DNA from: Pseudonocardia kunmingensis
GTDB lineage: Bacteria; Actinomycetota; Actinomycetes; Mycobacteriales; Pseudonocardiaceae
DNA: 64,000 bases
Reading direction: 5' to 3'
Assembly (NCBI RefSeq): GCF_006716445.1
Contig: NZ_VFPA01000001.1
Coordinates: 1,984,001 to 2,048,000, forward strand
Part shown: piece after piece, positions 28,593-37,017 of the stretch
Layout of the letters: each line of letters starts with the position of its first letter
Numbering within the stretch: position 1 is the stretch's first letter
Program-made: the position numbers and the translations under genes
The notes under the pieces: model-generated
Seen by the model: the letters and a program-made list of their open reading frames with translations, nothing else
Databases searched by the model: none
Told to the model about the DNA's origin: nothing

Positions 28593-29513
28593 TCAGCCGG
28601 AGACGGTGGCGCGGTCGAGATCGGGCTCGAGGTAGATGACCCGCGCGTCCGGCACGCGCTCCCGGATCCGGGCCTCCGCGGCGTCGATGGCCCGCGCCAC
28701 GGCCTCGAGCGGCAGCCCAGGAGCCAGTGCGATCTTGGCGGCGACCAGCAGCTCCTCCGGGCCGAGGTACTGGGTCTTGATGTGGATGACGCGCTGGACG
28801 TCCTCGACCTCCAGCGCCGAGACGATCGTGGACAGCACCGGTGGAGCCGCCCCCTCACCGATCAGAAGGCTCTTCATCTCGATGATCAGGATGATCGCGA
28901 TGACGCCGAGCAGCAGGCCGATGCAGATGGTGCCGATCGCGTCGAACACCGGGTCGCCGGTGAGCACGCTGAGCCCGACGCCGAGCAGGGCCAGCACCAA
29001 CCCGACGAGCGCACCGAGGTCCTCCAGGAGCACCACCGGCAGCTCGGGCGTCTTCGACTGGCGGATGAACTGCCACCAGGTCTTCGAGCCCTTCAGCGGC
29101 CGCGACTCGTGGATCGCGGTGCGGAAGGAGTACGTCTCCAGGCCGATCGCGACCACCAGGATCACGACGGCGACCAGCGGCGACGTGAGCGGCTCGTGCG
29201 CCTCCAGCTTGTGGATGCCCTCGTACAGCGCGAACACCGAGCCCAGGGTGAACAGCAGCAGCGCCACGACGAACGAGTAGAAGTAGCGGTCCCGGCCGTA
29301 GCCGAACGGGTGCTCGGGGGTGGCCTTGCGCCGGGCGGTGCGGCCGCCGAGCAGCAGCAGCCCCTGGTTGGACGTGTCGGCCACGGAGTGCACGGCCTCG
29401 GCCAGCATCGACGACGACCCGGTGATCAGGTATCCGATGAACTTGGCGATCGCGATCCCGGCGTTGGCGACCAGTGCCGCCACGATCGCCCGCGTTCCCC
29501 CACCCGCAGCCAT
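28593..29513 (-). CDS. Cation diffusion facilitator family transporter
   Basis: A 306-residue CDF protein, expected to export a divalent metal such as zinc or manganese by proton antiport. It has six membrane spans, with helix 2 site residues in SMLAEAVHSVADTSNQGLLL, the conserved EHPFGYGRDRYFYSFVVAL loop, and helix 5 LLEDLGALVGLVLALLGVG, where an E/D pair replaces the HxxxD site, as in a CDF subgroup. The C-terminal cytosolic domain carries VQRVIHIKTQYLGPEELLV. The ATG follows GGAGAAGG. Confidence 0.88.
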   Translation of the reverse strand: MAAGGGTRAIVAALVANAGIAIAKFIGYLITGSSSMLAEAVHSVADTSNQGLLLLGGRTARRKATPEHPFGYGRDRYFYSFVVALLLFTLGSVFALYEGIHKLEAHEPLTSPLVAVVILVVAIGLETYSFRTAIHESRPLKGSKTWWQFIRQSKTPELPVVLLEDLGALVGLVLALLGVGLSVLTGDPVFDAIGTICIGLLLGVIAIILIIEMKSLLIGEGAAPPVLSTIVSALEVEDVQRVIHIKTQYLGPEELLVAAKIALAPGLPLEAVARAIDAAEARIRERVPDARVIYLEPDLDRATVSG

Positions 29514-29560
29514 GCCTTCTCCCCGTCCGGCCGATGTCCGGCACGGAGCCTAGTGCTCCC

Positions 29561-30145
29561 CTAGACCGGACGGACCCCGACCGCGGGGAGGATGGCCTGG
29601 TCGACGATCTCGGCCAGCCGTTGCCGCGTCGGTTCCTCGCCGGAGTCGATCGCGTGCTTGAGGACGAGCGCCTCACCGATGTCCTCGACGACCGGGGTGA
29701 CCAGCGCCGGGTCGAGCTGTCCCAGCCCGGCGTAGTGGTGCAGCACCGTGGCCGTGAACCGCCTGCCCGCGGCGTCGAAGACCCGTTGCAGCGCCTCGGC
29801 CAGCTCCGGGCGGCGGTGCCGCTCGGTCATGATCGCCTGCACCGCGCGCGCCGTCGGGTGCCGGGACCACTCGATCAGCAGCTGCAGCGCCGCGACCAGG
29901 TCCCCGCGCAGGTCGTCGGCCGCCGGGGACGGCGCCTCCACGGGGTACGCCGCGGCGATCGCGTCGAGCAGCAGCTCCTCCGGGCCGGCCCAGCGCCGGT
30001 AGAGCGTGGTCTTGGGGGTGCCGGCACGGCGCGCGACGCCCTCCATCGTCAGCCTGCCGAGCCCCACCTCGTCGAGCTCGGCGAGCACCGCGTCGTGCAG
30101 GGCCGCGAGGAGCTCCGCTCCGCGGCGCCGGGGCCGGCCACCCAT
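29561..30145 (-). CDS. TetR-family transcriptional regulator
   Basis: A 194-residue TetR repressor. The helix-turn-helix is LGRLTMEGVARRAGTPKTTL then YRRWAGPEELL; the rest is a helical ligand domain. The ATG at 30145 follows AAGGAGG at 5 nt, while an upstream start at 30199 would lie within the operator sites and is rejected. It is divergent from a DUF418 membrane protein, and two 18-bp palindromes fill the 79-bp gap, so it very probably represses both genes. Confidence 0.92.
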   Translation of the reverse strand: MGGRPRRRGAELLAALHDAVLAELDEVGLGRLTMEGVARRAGTPKTTLYRRWAGPEELLLDAIAAAYPVEAPSPAADDLRGDLVAALQLLIEWSRHPTARAVQAIMTERHRRPELAEALQRVFDAAGRRFTATVLHHYAGLGQLDPALVTPVVEDIGEALVLKHAIDSGEEPTRQRLAEIVDQAILPAVGVRPV

Positions 30146-30160
30146 CGCGCCTCCTTGCCG

Positions 30161-30207
30161 AGATACGCATCCGTATCTTATTCTGCGCCAGCTACGCATC
30201 CGTATCT
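30161..30207. promoter_or_regulatory. Twin TetR operators
   Basis: Two 18-bp sites share the design AGATACG-CATC-CGTATCT. The first, 30161-30178, is a perfect inverted repeat; the second, 30190-30207, differs by one base (AGCTACG). Their centres are 29 bp apart, nearly three helical turns, in the gap between the TetR gene and the DUF418 gene. Repression of both genes is the natural reading. Confidence 0.75.
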
Positions 30208-30224
30208 TACGAGAGGCACCGCTC

Positions 30225-31370
30225 GTGTCGTCGACCCGCTACGAACCCCCCGTCCCCCGGGTGCGTGCCCTCGCCCCGGACCTCGCGCGCGGCACCATGC
30301 TCGCCGTCATCGCGCTCGCCCACTCGCAGGTGCTCGCGCAGCCGTTCCTCGGGCCGGCGCCCGCGCCCGGATCCGCCGTCGACACCGCCGTGCAGGCGCT
30401 GCTGACGCTCTTCGTCGACAGCCGCGGCTACCCGATGTTCGCGGCGCTCTTCGGCTACGGGATGGTGCAGATCCTGCGGAGCCGCGAACCCGTCCTCGGC
30501 CGGACCGGCGCCCGCAGGCTGCTGCGCCGCCGCGCCACGTGGCTGATCATGTTCGGCCTCTGCCACGTGCTGCTGCTCTACCCCGGCGACATCCTCGCCT
30601 CCTACGGCGTCCTCGCCCTCCTCCTGGTGGGCGCGCTGCGCTGGCCGGACGGACGCCTGCTCACCGTCGCCGCAGGCGCCGCCGTCGTCGGGGCGCTGGT
30701 GTACGGCTCCGTCCTCGCGCTGCCCGCCCCGGTCGGCGACCCGGCCGACCTGCCCGTGGATCCGCTGGGCTCGGCGCTCTACCGGCTCATGGCGTTCCCG
30801 CTGGTGGTCCCGCTCAACGCGGTGATGGCCGCGGCGCCCCTGCTCGTCGGGATCTGGGCCGGTCGGCGCCTGCTGCTGGAGGAGCCCGAGCGGCACCGCC
30901 GCCTGCTCACGGGCGTGGCCGTCGCCGGGATCGCGATCGCCGCGGTCGGCGCCGTGCCGCACGCGCTCGTCACGACCGCCGCCTGGGTCCCGGGGAGCGG
31001 CGCCCTCGTCGCGGCCGGTGCCCTGCACACCGCCACCGGCTACGCGGGCGGGCTCGGCTACGCCGCACTCGTCGGCCTCGTCGCCCTGCGGCTGACCCGG
31101 CGGGGCACGGCCCCCGGCCCGGTCGCCACGGCGCTCGCCGCCTGCGGGCAGCGCTCCATGAGCTGCTACCTCGCCCAGTCGGTCGCCTGGTTCCTGCTGC
31201 TGGAGCCCTACCTGGCCGGCCTGACCGGGGCGCTCGGGATCGCCGCCGCGGCCGCCGTGGGCCTCGGGATCTGGCTGGTCACCGTGGTCGTCGCCGACCT
31301 GGCCCGGCGCGCAGGCCGCCCCGGGCCCGCCGAGGCGCTCCTGCGTCGCCTGGCCTACCGCACGTCGTGA
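30225..31370 (+). CDS. DUF418 family membrane protein (YeiB-like)
   Basis: A 381-residue protein with about ten membrane segments. Typical features are LARGTMLAVIALAHSQVLAQ at the start, SRGYPMFAALFGYGMVQIL, RRRATWLIMFGLCHVLLLYP then GDILASYGVLALLL, and a C-terminal DUF418 block with CGQRSMSCYLAQSVAWFLL. Members are related to acyltransferase-like membrane proteins and are often controlled by a neighbouring TetR; substrate unknown. The GTG at 30225 follows GAGAGG at 8 nt. Its stop codon lies in a hairpin stem (31367-31406). Confidence 0.86.
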   Translation: MSSTRYEPPVPRVRALAPDLARGTMLAVIALAHSQVLAQPFLGPAPAPGSAVDTAVQALLTLFVDSRGYPMFAALFGYGMVQILRSREPVLGRTGARRLLRRRATWLIMFGLCHVLLLYPGDILASYGVLALLLVGALRWPDGRLLTVAAGAAVVGALVYGSVLALPAPVGDPADLPVDPLGSALYRLMAFPLVVPLNAVMAAAPLLVGIWAGRRLLLEEPERHRRLLTGVAVAGIAIAAVGAVPHALVTTAAWVPGSGALVAAGALHTATGYAGGLGYAALVGLVALRLTRRGTAPGPVATALAACGQRSMSCYLAQSVAWFLLLEPYLAGLTGALGIAAAAAVGLGIWLVTVVVADLARRAGRPGPAEALLRRLAYRTS

Positions 31371-31406
31371 GTGGATATGGGTGTCGGAGCACCCGTATCC
31401 ACTCAC
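31367..31406. terminator. Long hairpin between convergent DUF418 and manA genes
   Basis: A 17-bp stem, GTGAGTGGATATGGGTG at 31367-31383 with its complement at 31390-31406, has one T/G wobble and a 6-nt loop. It contains the DUF418 stop codon and lies 12 bp from the manA stop, so it can act for both converging genes. No T-tract is present. Confidence 0.65.
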
Positions 31407-31418
31407 GGCCTCCTGGGG

Positions 31419-32639
31419 TCAGACCGCCAGCGCGTCGCTGGCAAGGAACAGCTGCGTGCCGTCCGCCCGCGGCGTGACGGTGACGCTCGTGTCGGCCGCT
31501 CCCAGCCACACCGACGCCCCGCGGCCGATCTCCAGCTCGCCACCCAGCGAACGGACGCGCGCCGACCCCGCGGTGCAGAGCAGGATCCGCGGGCCGCCGT
31601 CGGGCACCGGGACGGGGCCGCCCGCCTCGGCCACGGCGTCGAACCGGCGGAGCAGGAACTCCTCCGCAGGGGTGTCGTAGCGGATCCAGTCGCCGTCCGG
31701 CTTGCCCGCGACGATCGGCGGCGGCGTGGCCTGGAAGTCCAGCACCCGCAGCAGCTCCGGGACGTCCACGTGCTTGGGCGTGAGCCCGCCGCGCAGCACG
31801 TTGTCGGAGTTCGCCATCAGCTCGATGCCCGCGCCGGACAGGTACGCGTGCAGGTTGCCGGCCGGCAGGTACAGCGCCTCGCCGGGCTCGATCGTGACGC
31901 GGTTGAGCAGCAGCGCGGCGAGCACGCCCGCGTCGCCCGGGTAGCGCTCGGAGAGCTCCAGCACCGTGCGGGCCTCGGTGGAGAACTCGCCGTCACCGCC
32001 CGCCAGCCCGACGCAGCCCTCCTGCAGGGCGGGGACCAACGTGTCCAGCACGGCCTGCGGGAGCGTGATCCACGTGGTGAACAGCGCCCGCAGCCCGTCG
32101 GCGTCGGGCTGGGCGGCGAGCAGCTCGGCATGCCCCGCGAGCTCGGGCACGCCGAGCGCGCGCAGCAGCCGCACCGTCACCGCCGGGTCCCGGAACCCGG
32201 CGAGCGCGTGCATCTCGGTGAGCGCGCAGATCAGCTCGGGCTTGTGGTTGGCGTCCTTGTAGTTGCGGTCGGAGGCGTCGCGGGCGACGCCCTCGGCCTC
32301 CTCCTGGGCGAACCCCGCCCTGGCCTGTTCGATGCTCGGGTGCGCCTGCAGCGAGAGCGGCTCGTCGGCGGCCAGCACCTTGAGCAGGAACGGGAGGGTG
32401 CCGTCCCAGCGCGCGCTCCGGTCGTCACCGAGCAGCCGCCGCGGGTCGGCGCGCAGCGCGTCGAGGAGCGACGTGCGCCCGCCGTCGGGATGCACCAGGT
32501 GCGACGGGTCGGCGGGATGGGCCCCGAACCACAGCTCGGCCTGCGGGTGCGCCGAGGGCACCTCCTCGCCCAGCAGTTCCGGGATCACCGTGCGCGAGCC
32601 CCACGCGTAGGCACGCACGGGGTTGTCCAGCAGCTCCAC
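31419..32639 (-). CDS. manA: Mannose-6-phosphate isomerase, class I
   Basis: Interconverts fructose-6-phosphate and mannose-6-phosphate, the entry to mannosylated lipids and glycans. The 406-residue cupin enzyme has zinc ligands in SLQAHPSIEQA (Gln and His) and DANHKPELI (Glu nearby), plus PAGNLHAYLSGAGIELMANS with the third ligand region and active-site Arg in NVLRGGLTPKHVDVPEL. It starts with GTG at 32639, 16 bp after the TobH-like gene. manA, TobH-like and phosphomannomutase share direction, as in the Rv3255c-Rv3257c cluster. Confidence 0.95.
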   Translation of the reverse strand: MELLDNPVRAYAWGSRTVIPELLGEEVPSAHPQAELWFGAHPADPSHLVHPDGGRTSLLDALRADPRRLLGDDRSARWDGTLPFLLKVLAADEPLSLQAHPSIEQARAGFAQEEAEGVARDASDRNYKDANHKPELICALTEMHALAGFRDPAVTVRLLRALGVPELAGHAELLAAQPDADGLRALFTTWITLPQAVLDTLVPALQEGCVGLAGGDGEFSTEARTVLELSERYPGDAGVLAALLLNRVTIEPGEALYLPAGNLHAYLSGAGIELMANSDNVLRGGLTPKHVDVPELLRVLDFQATPPPIVAGKPDGDWIRYDTPAEEFLLRRFDAVAEAGGPVPVPDGGPRILLCTAGSARVRSLGGELEIGRGASVWLGAADTSVTVTPRADGTQLFLASDALAV

Positions 32640-32655
32640 GTCCGGTCAGCTCTCC

Positions 32656-33750
32656 TCAGGCAGGCTCGATCGTGCGGGTGGCCAGTCCCAGGTACACCGC
32701 GGCCACGTCCAGACGCGACGCGAGCAGCACGGCCCGGAGCAGGGCGGCGTGCCGGGTCCCGCGCGCCACCTCGTCGACCGGGTGCGCCACATCGGCCGCC
32801 GGCCACCCGCGCCCGGCGCGCCGCAACGTCACCTGTCCGGGGTCATCCTCCCCGGTGGCCAGCAGTACCAGCCGCACGGGGGGTGCCTCCGCGGCCCCGT
32901 CCGGGTCGTCGAACGGGTCTCGGAAGATGTCGGTCCCCCGCGCCCCGCGGTCCACCGCCCGGACCAGGCCTGCGGCCGCCGCGGACTCGGTGACCTCCCC
33001 CGCGTGGGCCACGACCCCGGCCTGGGTGGCCAGCGCCGCCGCCCCGTGCACGGCGACGGCCGCCGCGAGGCGGTCCGTGCCCCACAGCAGCGGTGTGTGG
33101 TCGGCCAGGCGCAGCGCCAGCGACTTCGCCGGGTTCATGAAGGGCTCGTGGCCGGGCTGGTTGCGCTCCGCCTCCCCGTCGAGGACGTCGGCAAGCGCGT
33201 CCAACGTCGGATCGAGCGGGGAGTCGAGGAGCCCGAGCGCCTGGACCACGGCGAGCCCGACGGCCAGCGCGCACGGCAGGTCCAGCCCCGGCGGCACCGG
33301 GATGCGGGGCTCCACCAGCCGCGCCCGGCCGGCACCCGCCGACGCCACGGGCCCCTCGCCGGGCGCGGAGAGCACCACCTCGGCACCTCGGCGCACCGCG
33401 AGGACGACGCTGTCGGCGAGCTCGGCGTCGGTCTCCTCGGCCGTGTGCGCGATGACCACGTCCAGCGGGCCGATCCACGTCGGCGTCGTGTCCGTGACGA
33501 CCACCGGCACCGGCGCGCCGGGGCCGAGCAGCGCGGCGAGCAGGCCCGTCGACGTGGCGGACGCGCCCGGCCTGCGCAGCAGCACCAGCGCCCGCGGACG
33601 GCCGCCGGCCAGCTCACCGACGCCCGCCTCCGCCGCGCTCTGCGCCGCGGACCGGACCTGCGCACCGGCGGTCGCCGCGGACCGCAGCACACCGCCCGAG
33701 TCGAGCGCCGCCAGCGCCCTCGGGTCGGCCAGCAGGGTGTCGTCGAGCAC
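32656..33750 (-). CDS. TobH-like SIS-domain protein (Rv3256c homologue)
   Basis: A 364-residue protein that looks like a SIS sugar-isomerase-type fold without clear catalytic residues (PRALVLLRRPGASATSTGLL; PVPVVVTDTTPTWIGPLDVV; TPLLWGTDRLAAAVAVHGAA). The family, named TobH after a tobramycin-cluster gene as I recall, sits between manA and phosphomannomutase in actinobacteria and may bind a sugar phosphate. It lies 3 bp after the Trm112-like gene and 16 bp before manA, so it is part of one operon. Confidence 0.85.
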   Translation of the reverse strand: MLDDTLLADPRALAALDSGGVLRSAATAGAQVRSAAQSAAEAGVGELAGGRPRALVLLRRPGASATSTGLLAALLGPGAPVPVVVTDTTPTWIGPLDVVIAHTAEETDAELADSVVLAVRRGAEVVLSAPGEGPVASAGAGRARLVEPRIPVPPGLDLPCALAVGLAVVQALGLLDSPLDPTLDALADVLDGEAERNQPGHEPFMNPAKSLALRLADHTPLLWGTDRLAAAVAVHGAAALATQAGVVAHAGEVTESAAAAGLVRAVDRGARGTDIFRDPFDDPDGAAEAPPVRLVLLATGEDDPGQVTLRRAGRGWPAADVAHPVDEVARGTRHAALLRAVLLASRLDVAAVYLGLATRTIEPA

Positions 33751-33753
33751 GGG

Positions 33754-33963
33754 TCAGTCGCTCGGCGGTGCTTCGACGGGCGGGATCGCCTCGTCCAGCA
33801 ACAGGACCGGCACGCCGTCCACGACCGGGAACCCGCGACCGCACGACGTGCAGGTGAGCACGTCGGCGTCCGGATCGGCGGGGCTGCCGGCCCGCAGCGG
33901 CGCGTGGTCGTCGGACGGGCAGGCCAGGATGTCCATCAGCTGGGGATCGAGCTGTACGGCCAC
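33754..33963 (-). CDS. Trm112-family small zinc-ribbon protein (UPF0434)
   Basis: A 69-residue protein, MDILACPSDDHAPLR ... VLTCTSCGRGFPVVDGVPVL, matching the Trm112-like family that activates methyltransferases in other organisms. The N-terminal CPxC half-site is reduced to one Cys (CPSDDH), leaving three Cys and a possible His as ligands. A strong ribosome site (AAGGAGGAGG) precedes its GTG start. It links the phosphomannomutase gene (137 bp upstream) to the TobH-like gene (3 bp downstream). Confidence 0.88.
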   Translation of the reverse strand: MAVQLDPQLMDILACPSDDHAPLRAGSPADPDADVLTCTSCGRGFPVVDGVPVLLLDEAIPPVEAPPSD

Positions 33964-34100
33964 GGTCCTCCTCCTTCGACGGCGTCGATGTTCGCTCCGC
34001 GAGCTCCGCCCAGGCGCTCGGCGCGCGCGGGAACACCCGATGCTGCCAGTGTGCGGCGCACTCCGCCGGGCAGGTCGGCCACTCGCGGAGTTCGGCGAGG

Positions 34101-35456
34101 TCAGGCGCGGACGACCGCGAGCACCTCGTCGCGCAGCGCGGCCATCGCGGCGGCGTCCGCGGCCTCCACGTTCAGCCGCAACAGCGGCTCGGTGTTGGAC
34201 GGGCGGAGGTTGAACCAGGACCCGTCGGGAAGGTTGACCGTGAGGCCGTCGAGCTCGTCGAGCTCGACGCCGTCGCGGGCGCCGTAGGTGTCCTTCACCG
34301 CCGCGATCCGGTCGGCCTGGTCGCGCACAGTCGAGTTGATCTCGCCGGATGCCGAGTACCGCTCGTAGTCGGCCATCAGCTGCGACAGCGGCGCGTCCTG
34401 CTCGGCCAGCGCCGCCAGCGCGTGCAGCGCGGCGAGCATGCCGGAGTCGGCCTTCCAGAAGTCGCGGAAGTAGTAGTGGGCGGAGTGCTCGCCGCCGAAC
34501 ACGGCGCCCGTCTCGGCCATCGTCTGCTTGATGAACGAGTGCCCGACGCGGGTGCGCACCGGGGTGCCACCGCGCTCGGTGACGATCTCCGGAACGGCCT
34601 TCGACGTGATCAGGTTGTGGATCACCGTGGCGCCCGGGTCCTTGGCCAGCTCGCGGGTGGCCACCAGCGCGGTGATCGCGCTCGGGCTCACCGGCTCGCC
34701 GCGCTCGTCGACCACGAAGCAGCGGTCGGCGTCGCCGTCGAAGGCCAGGCCGATGTCGGCGCCCTCGCTGACCATGCGCTTCTGCAGGTCGACGAGGTTG
34801 GCCGGGTCGAGCGGGTTGGCCTCGTGGTTGGGGAACGTGCCGTCGAGCTCGAAGTACATCGGCACGACCTCGAACGGCAGCGGCTCGAACACCGCGGGCA
34901 CCGTGTAGCCGCCCATGCCGTTGCCGGCGTCGACCACCACGCGCAGCGGTCGCGCGCCGCTCAGGTCGACGAGCTCGCGCAGGTAGGCCGCGTAGTCGGC
35001 GAGCATGTCGCGGGTGCTCACCGTGCCGCCCCCGGGGCCGGCCGGCACGCCCGCCTCGACGGCCTCGCGGATCTGCGAGAGGCCGGTGTCCTGCCCGATC
35101 GGCGTGGCGCCCGCGCGGCAGAGCTTGATGCCGTTGTACTTCGCCGGGTTGTGGCTCGCGGTGAACATCGCGCCCGGCAGCTCGAGGGTGCCGGAGGCGA
35201 AGTAGAGCATGTCGGTGCTGGCCAGGCCGATCGACACGACGTCGAGGCCCTGCCCCGTGACGCCGTCGGCGAACGCCGCCGCAAGCTCCGGGGAGCTGTC
35301 GCGCATGTCGTGACCGATCACGACCCCGCGCGCGCCCTCCGCCCCCACCAGCGCCGCCATCGCCGCGCCGAGGTCGCGGACGGTCGCGGCGTCGAGCTGC
35401 TCGCCGACCACGCCGCGGATGTCATAGGCCTTCACGATCGCCGCCAGATCTGCCAC
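34101..35456 (-). CDS. manB: Phosphomannomutase / phosphoglucomutase
   Basis: Converts mannose-6-phosphate to mannose-1-phosphate. A 451-residue alpha-D-phosphohexomutase with the four family signatures: IVKAYDIRGVVGEQLD, phosphoserine loop MFTASHNPAKYNGIKLC, metal loop LAFDGDADRCFVVDE and sugar loop GGEHSAHYYFRDFWKADSG, then phosphate site LRPSNTEPLLRLNVE. It starts with GTG at 35456. Together with manA and the guanylyltransferase at 48790 it completes GDP-mannose synthesis. Confidence 0.95.
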   Translation of the reverse strand: MADLAAIVKAYDIRGVVGEQLDAATVRDLGAAMAALVGAEGARGVVIGHDMRDSSPELAAAFADGVTGQGLDVVSIGLASTDMLYFASGTLELPGAMFTASHNPAKYNGIKLCRAGATPIGQDTGLSQIREAVEAGVPAGPGGGTVSTRDMLADYAAYLRELVDLSGARPLRVVVDAGNGMGGYTVPAVFEPLPFEVVPMYFELDGTFPNHEANPLDPANLVDLQKRMVSEGADIGLAFDGDADRCFVVDERGEPVSPSAITALVATRELAKDPGATVIHNLITSKAVPEIVTERGGTPVRTRVGHSFIKQTMAETGAVFGGEHSAHYYFRDFWKADSGMLAALHALAALAEQDAPLSQLMADYERYSASGEINSTVRDQADRIAAVKDTYGARDGVELDELDGLTVNLPDGSWFNLRPSNTEPLLRLNVEAADAAAMAALRDEVLAVVRA

Positions 35457-35482
35457 GCCTCAGACACTAGCGTCGCCGCGGA

Positions 35483-35839
35483 TCAGTCCTCCGAGGGCCC
35501 GGGGAGGACGCGCAGGTGCCCCCGGCGCCCGGTGCCCGACGCGGGCACCGGCTCCACCGGGCGGTCGGCGCGTCCGGCCTCGCGCACGGCCTCGGCCAGC
35601 GCGGTGAGGTCGTCGCTGCTGTGCTGCGGCGGGGCGAACTCCCCCTCGAACCGCACCAGCTCCCAGCCCCTGGGCGCCGTCAGCCGGTGGGCGTGCGCCG
35701 TGCACAGGTCATAGGAGTGGGGCTCGGCCTGTGTGGCCAGGGGACCGACGACCGCCGTGGAGTCGGCGTAGACGTAGGTGAGCGTGGCCACCGCGAGCTC
35801 GGTGCACCCGGTCCGCGAACACCGCCGCACACTCAGCAC
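35483..35839 (-). CDS. DUF3499 family protein (Rv3258c homologue)
   Basis: A 118-residue actinobacterial protein with conserved VLSVRRCSRTGC, AVATLTYVYADSTAVVGPLA and SYDLCTAHAHRLTAPRGWEL. The two Cys clusters could form a zinc site. Function is unknown. The GTG at 35839 is preferred over 35905 because the family begins at this VLSVRRC segment and a GAGGAGG lies 13 nt upstream. It precedes the phosphomannomutase gene by 26 bp on the same strand and is divergent from the zincin-like gene, as in mycobacteria. Confidence 0.9.
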   Translation of the reverse strand: MLSVRRCSRTGCTELAVATLTYVYADSTAVVGPLATQAEPHSYDLCTAHAHRLTAPRGWELVRFEGEFAPPQHSSDDLTALAEAVREAGRADRPVEPVPASGTGRRGHLRVLPGPSED

Positions 35840-36006
35840 GTCCCGGACGATACCTCCTCGCGCCCCCGCTCCCCGGCCGCGACGCGCACCGTCTGCGCGA
35901 CTCACCCCCTCCGGGCACCGCCGGGATCGCCGGTGCGGGTGGTGTCCGCGGGACGCGGAGCGTCGGGGAGTGGGACCGGCCCGCCGGGGGCCGTAGGATT
36001 CCCCGG

Positions 36007-36489
36007 GTGACGACCGCGCGCCGGACGCTGCGCCGCTCGCCCCGCAGGCGGGACCGCCGGGGGCGGGGCCTGCGCGGACTGATGTACCCGGCCACCACGC
36101 CTGCCTCGCGCACGCGTGCCGAGAAGTTCGACGCCATGGTGCTGGAGGCGTTGGAGCCGATCGAGCTGCGCTGGGGATCCGAGCTCGCCGACCTCGACCT
36201 CGCCGTGGACGAGGTCCCCGAGGTCGACGAGACCTCGCCGGACGACGTGGTGTGGGGCCAGGGCGTGCTCGCCGACGTCGGGGTTCCCCTCGCGCAGCTC
36301 GTGCCGGCCGGCGTGGACCCGGAGGGGCTGCCGTCGCGGGCGCGGATCGTGATCTACCGCCGACCGCTCGAGGCGCGCGCCCGAGGGGGCGCCGACCTCT
36401 CCGACCTGCTGCACGAGGTGCTCGTCGAGCAGGTGGCGGAGTACCTGAACATCGAGCCGGACGCCGTGGACGGCGACGAGGGCCGGTAG
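36007..36489 (+). CDS. Zincin-like (metallopeptidase-family) protein, Rv3259 homologue
   Basis: A 160-residue protein. After a basic N-terminus (about 25 residues, Arg-rich) comes the zincin-like domain: FDAMVLEALEPIELRW, LDLAVDEVPEVD, RIVIYRRPLEARA and LLHEVLVEQVAEYLNIEP. The metallopeptidase HExxH motif appears as HEVLVEQ, so the second His is missing and peptidase activity is doubtful. It lies between DUF3499 (divergent) and whiB (convergent), the same place as Rv3259. Confidence 0.85.
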   Translation: MTTARRTLRRSPRRRDRRGRGLRGLMYPATTPASRTRAEKFDAMVLEALEPIELRWGSELADLDLAVDEVPEVDETSPDDVVWGQGVLADVGVPLAQLVPAGVDPEGLPSRARIVIYRRPLEARARGGADLSDLLHEVLVEQVAEYLNIEPDAVDGDEGR

Positions 36490-36519
36490 GCGCTCGCGCG
36501 GCTCAGACCACCGGACGGC

Positions 36520-36852
36520 TCAGCAGGCGGCGCGCCGCAGCCGGCGCCGCTCCCGCTCCGAGAGCCCGCCCCAGATGCCGAAGCGCTCGTCGTGCGCGAG
36601 CGCGTACTCGAGGCACTCGGCGCGCACCTCGCACCCGGAGCAGATGCGCTTGGCCTCCCTCGTGGAGCCGCCCTTCTCCGGGAAGAACGCCTCCGGATCG
36701 GTCTGCGCGCAGAGCGCGCGCTCCTGCCAGTCCTGCTCCTCGGGTTCCTCCTGGCCGAGTGCGGCAACCGCCTCCCCGAACGGATCGGCAGCCGGATACG
36801 GAACCCCCGCTGTGGTTTCGACCAGCTCCATCGTGGCTGTGATGACGTTCAC
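36520..36852 (-). CDS. whiB2: WhiB-family iron-sulfur regulator (WhiB2/WhmD type)
   Basis: Fe-S cluster transcription factor needed for septation in mycobacteria. The 110-residue protein has the four ligand Cys in ALCAQTDPEAFFPEKGG and KRICSGCEVRAECLEYALAH, then the turn GIWGGLSERERRRLRR. The GTG at 36852 follows GGAGG at 8 nt; an ATG six codons later is the alternative. The 165-bp gap to the divergent M50 gene carries a perfect palindrome ACAGCGCTGT at 36927-36936 and a TAGGGT -10-like element nearer the gene. Confidence 0.95.
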   Translation of the reverse strand: MNVITATMELVETTAGVPYPAADPFGEAVAALGQEEPEEQDWQERALCAQTDPEAFFPEKGGSTREAKRICSGCEVRAECLEYALAHDERFGIWGGLSERERRRLRRAAC

Positions 36853-37017
36853 CTTGCCCACCTCCCCGCGCGCCCCCGGCGTGGCCGCCACCAACCCTAC
36901 GGGCTGGGAATGACAGCGATGTAAGTACAGCGCTGTCGGTTCGAGGTTTGCAAGCTGAAGCTGCCGACCGGGTGACGCAGTCCACCCGGTCGGTCGCCCG
37001 TTCAGCACAATGACCGG

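Noticed and set aside
25526-28639. A 1037-codon plus-strand frame across the SRPBCC, ArsR and APC genes
   Set aside because: It is a shadow of three minus-strand genes with clear domains and has low-complexity HRD-rich translation.
36927-36936. ACAGCGCTGT palindrome upstream of whiB2 as a defined operator
   Set aside because: Only 10 bp and without a second site; mentioned with the gene but too weak for a separate call.
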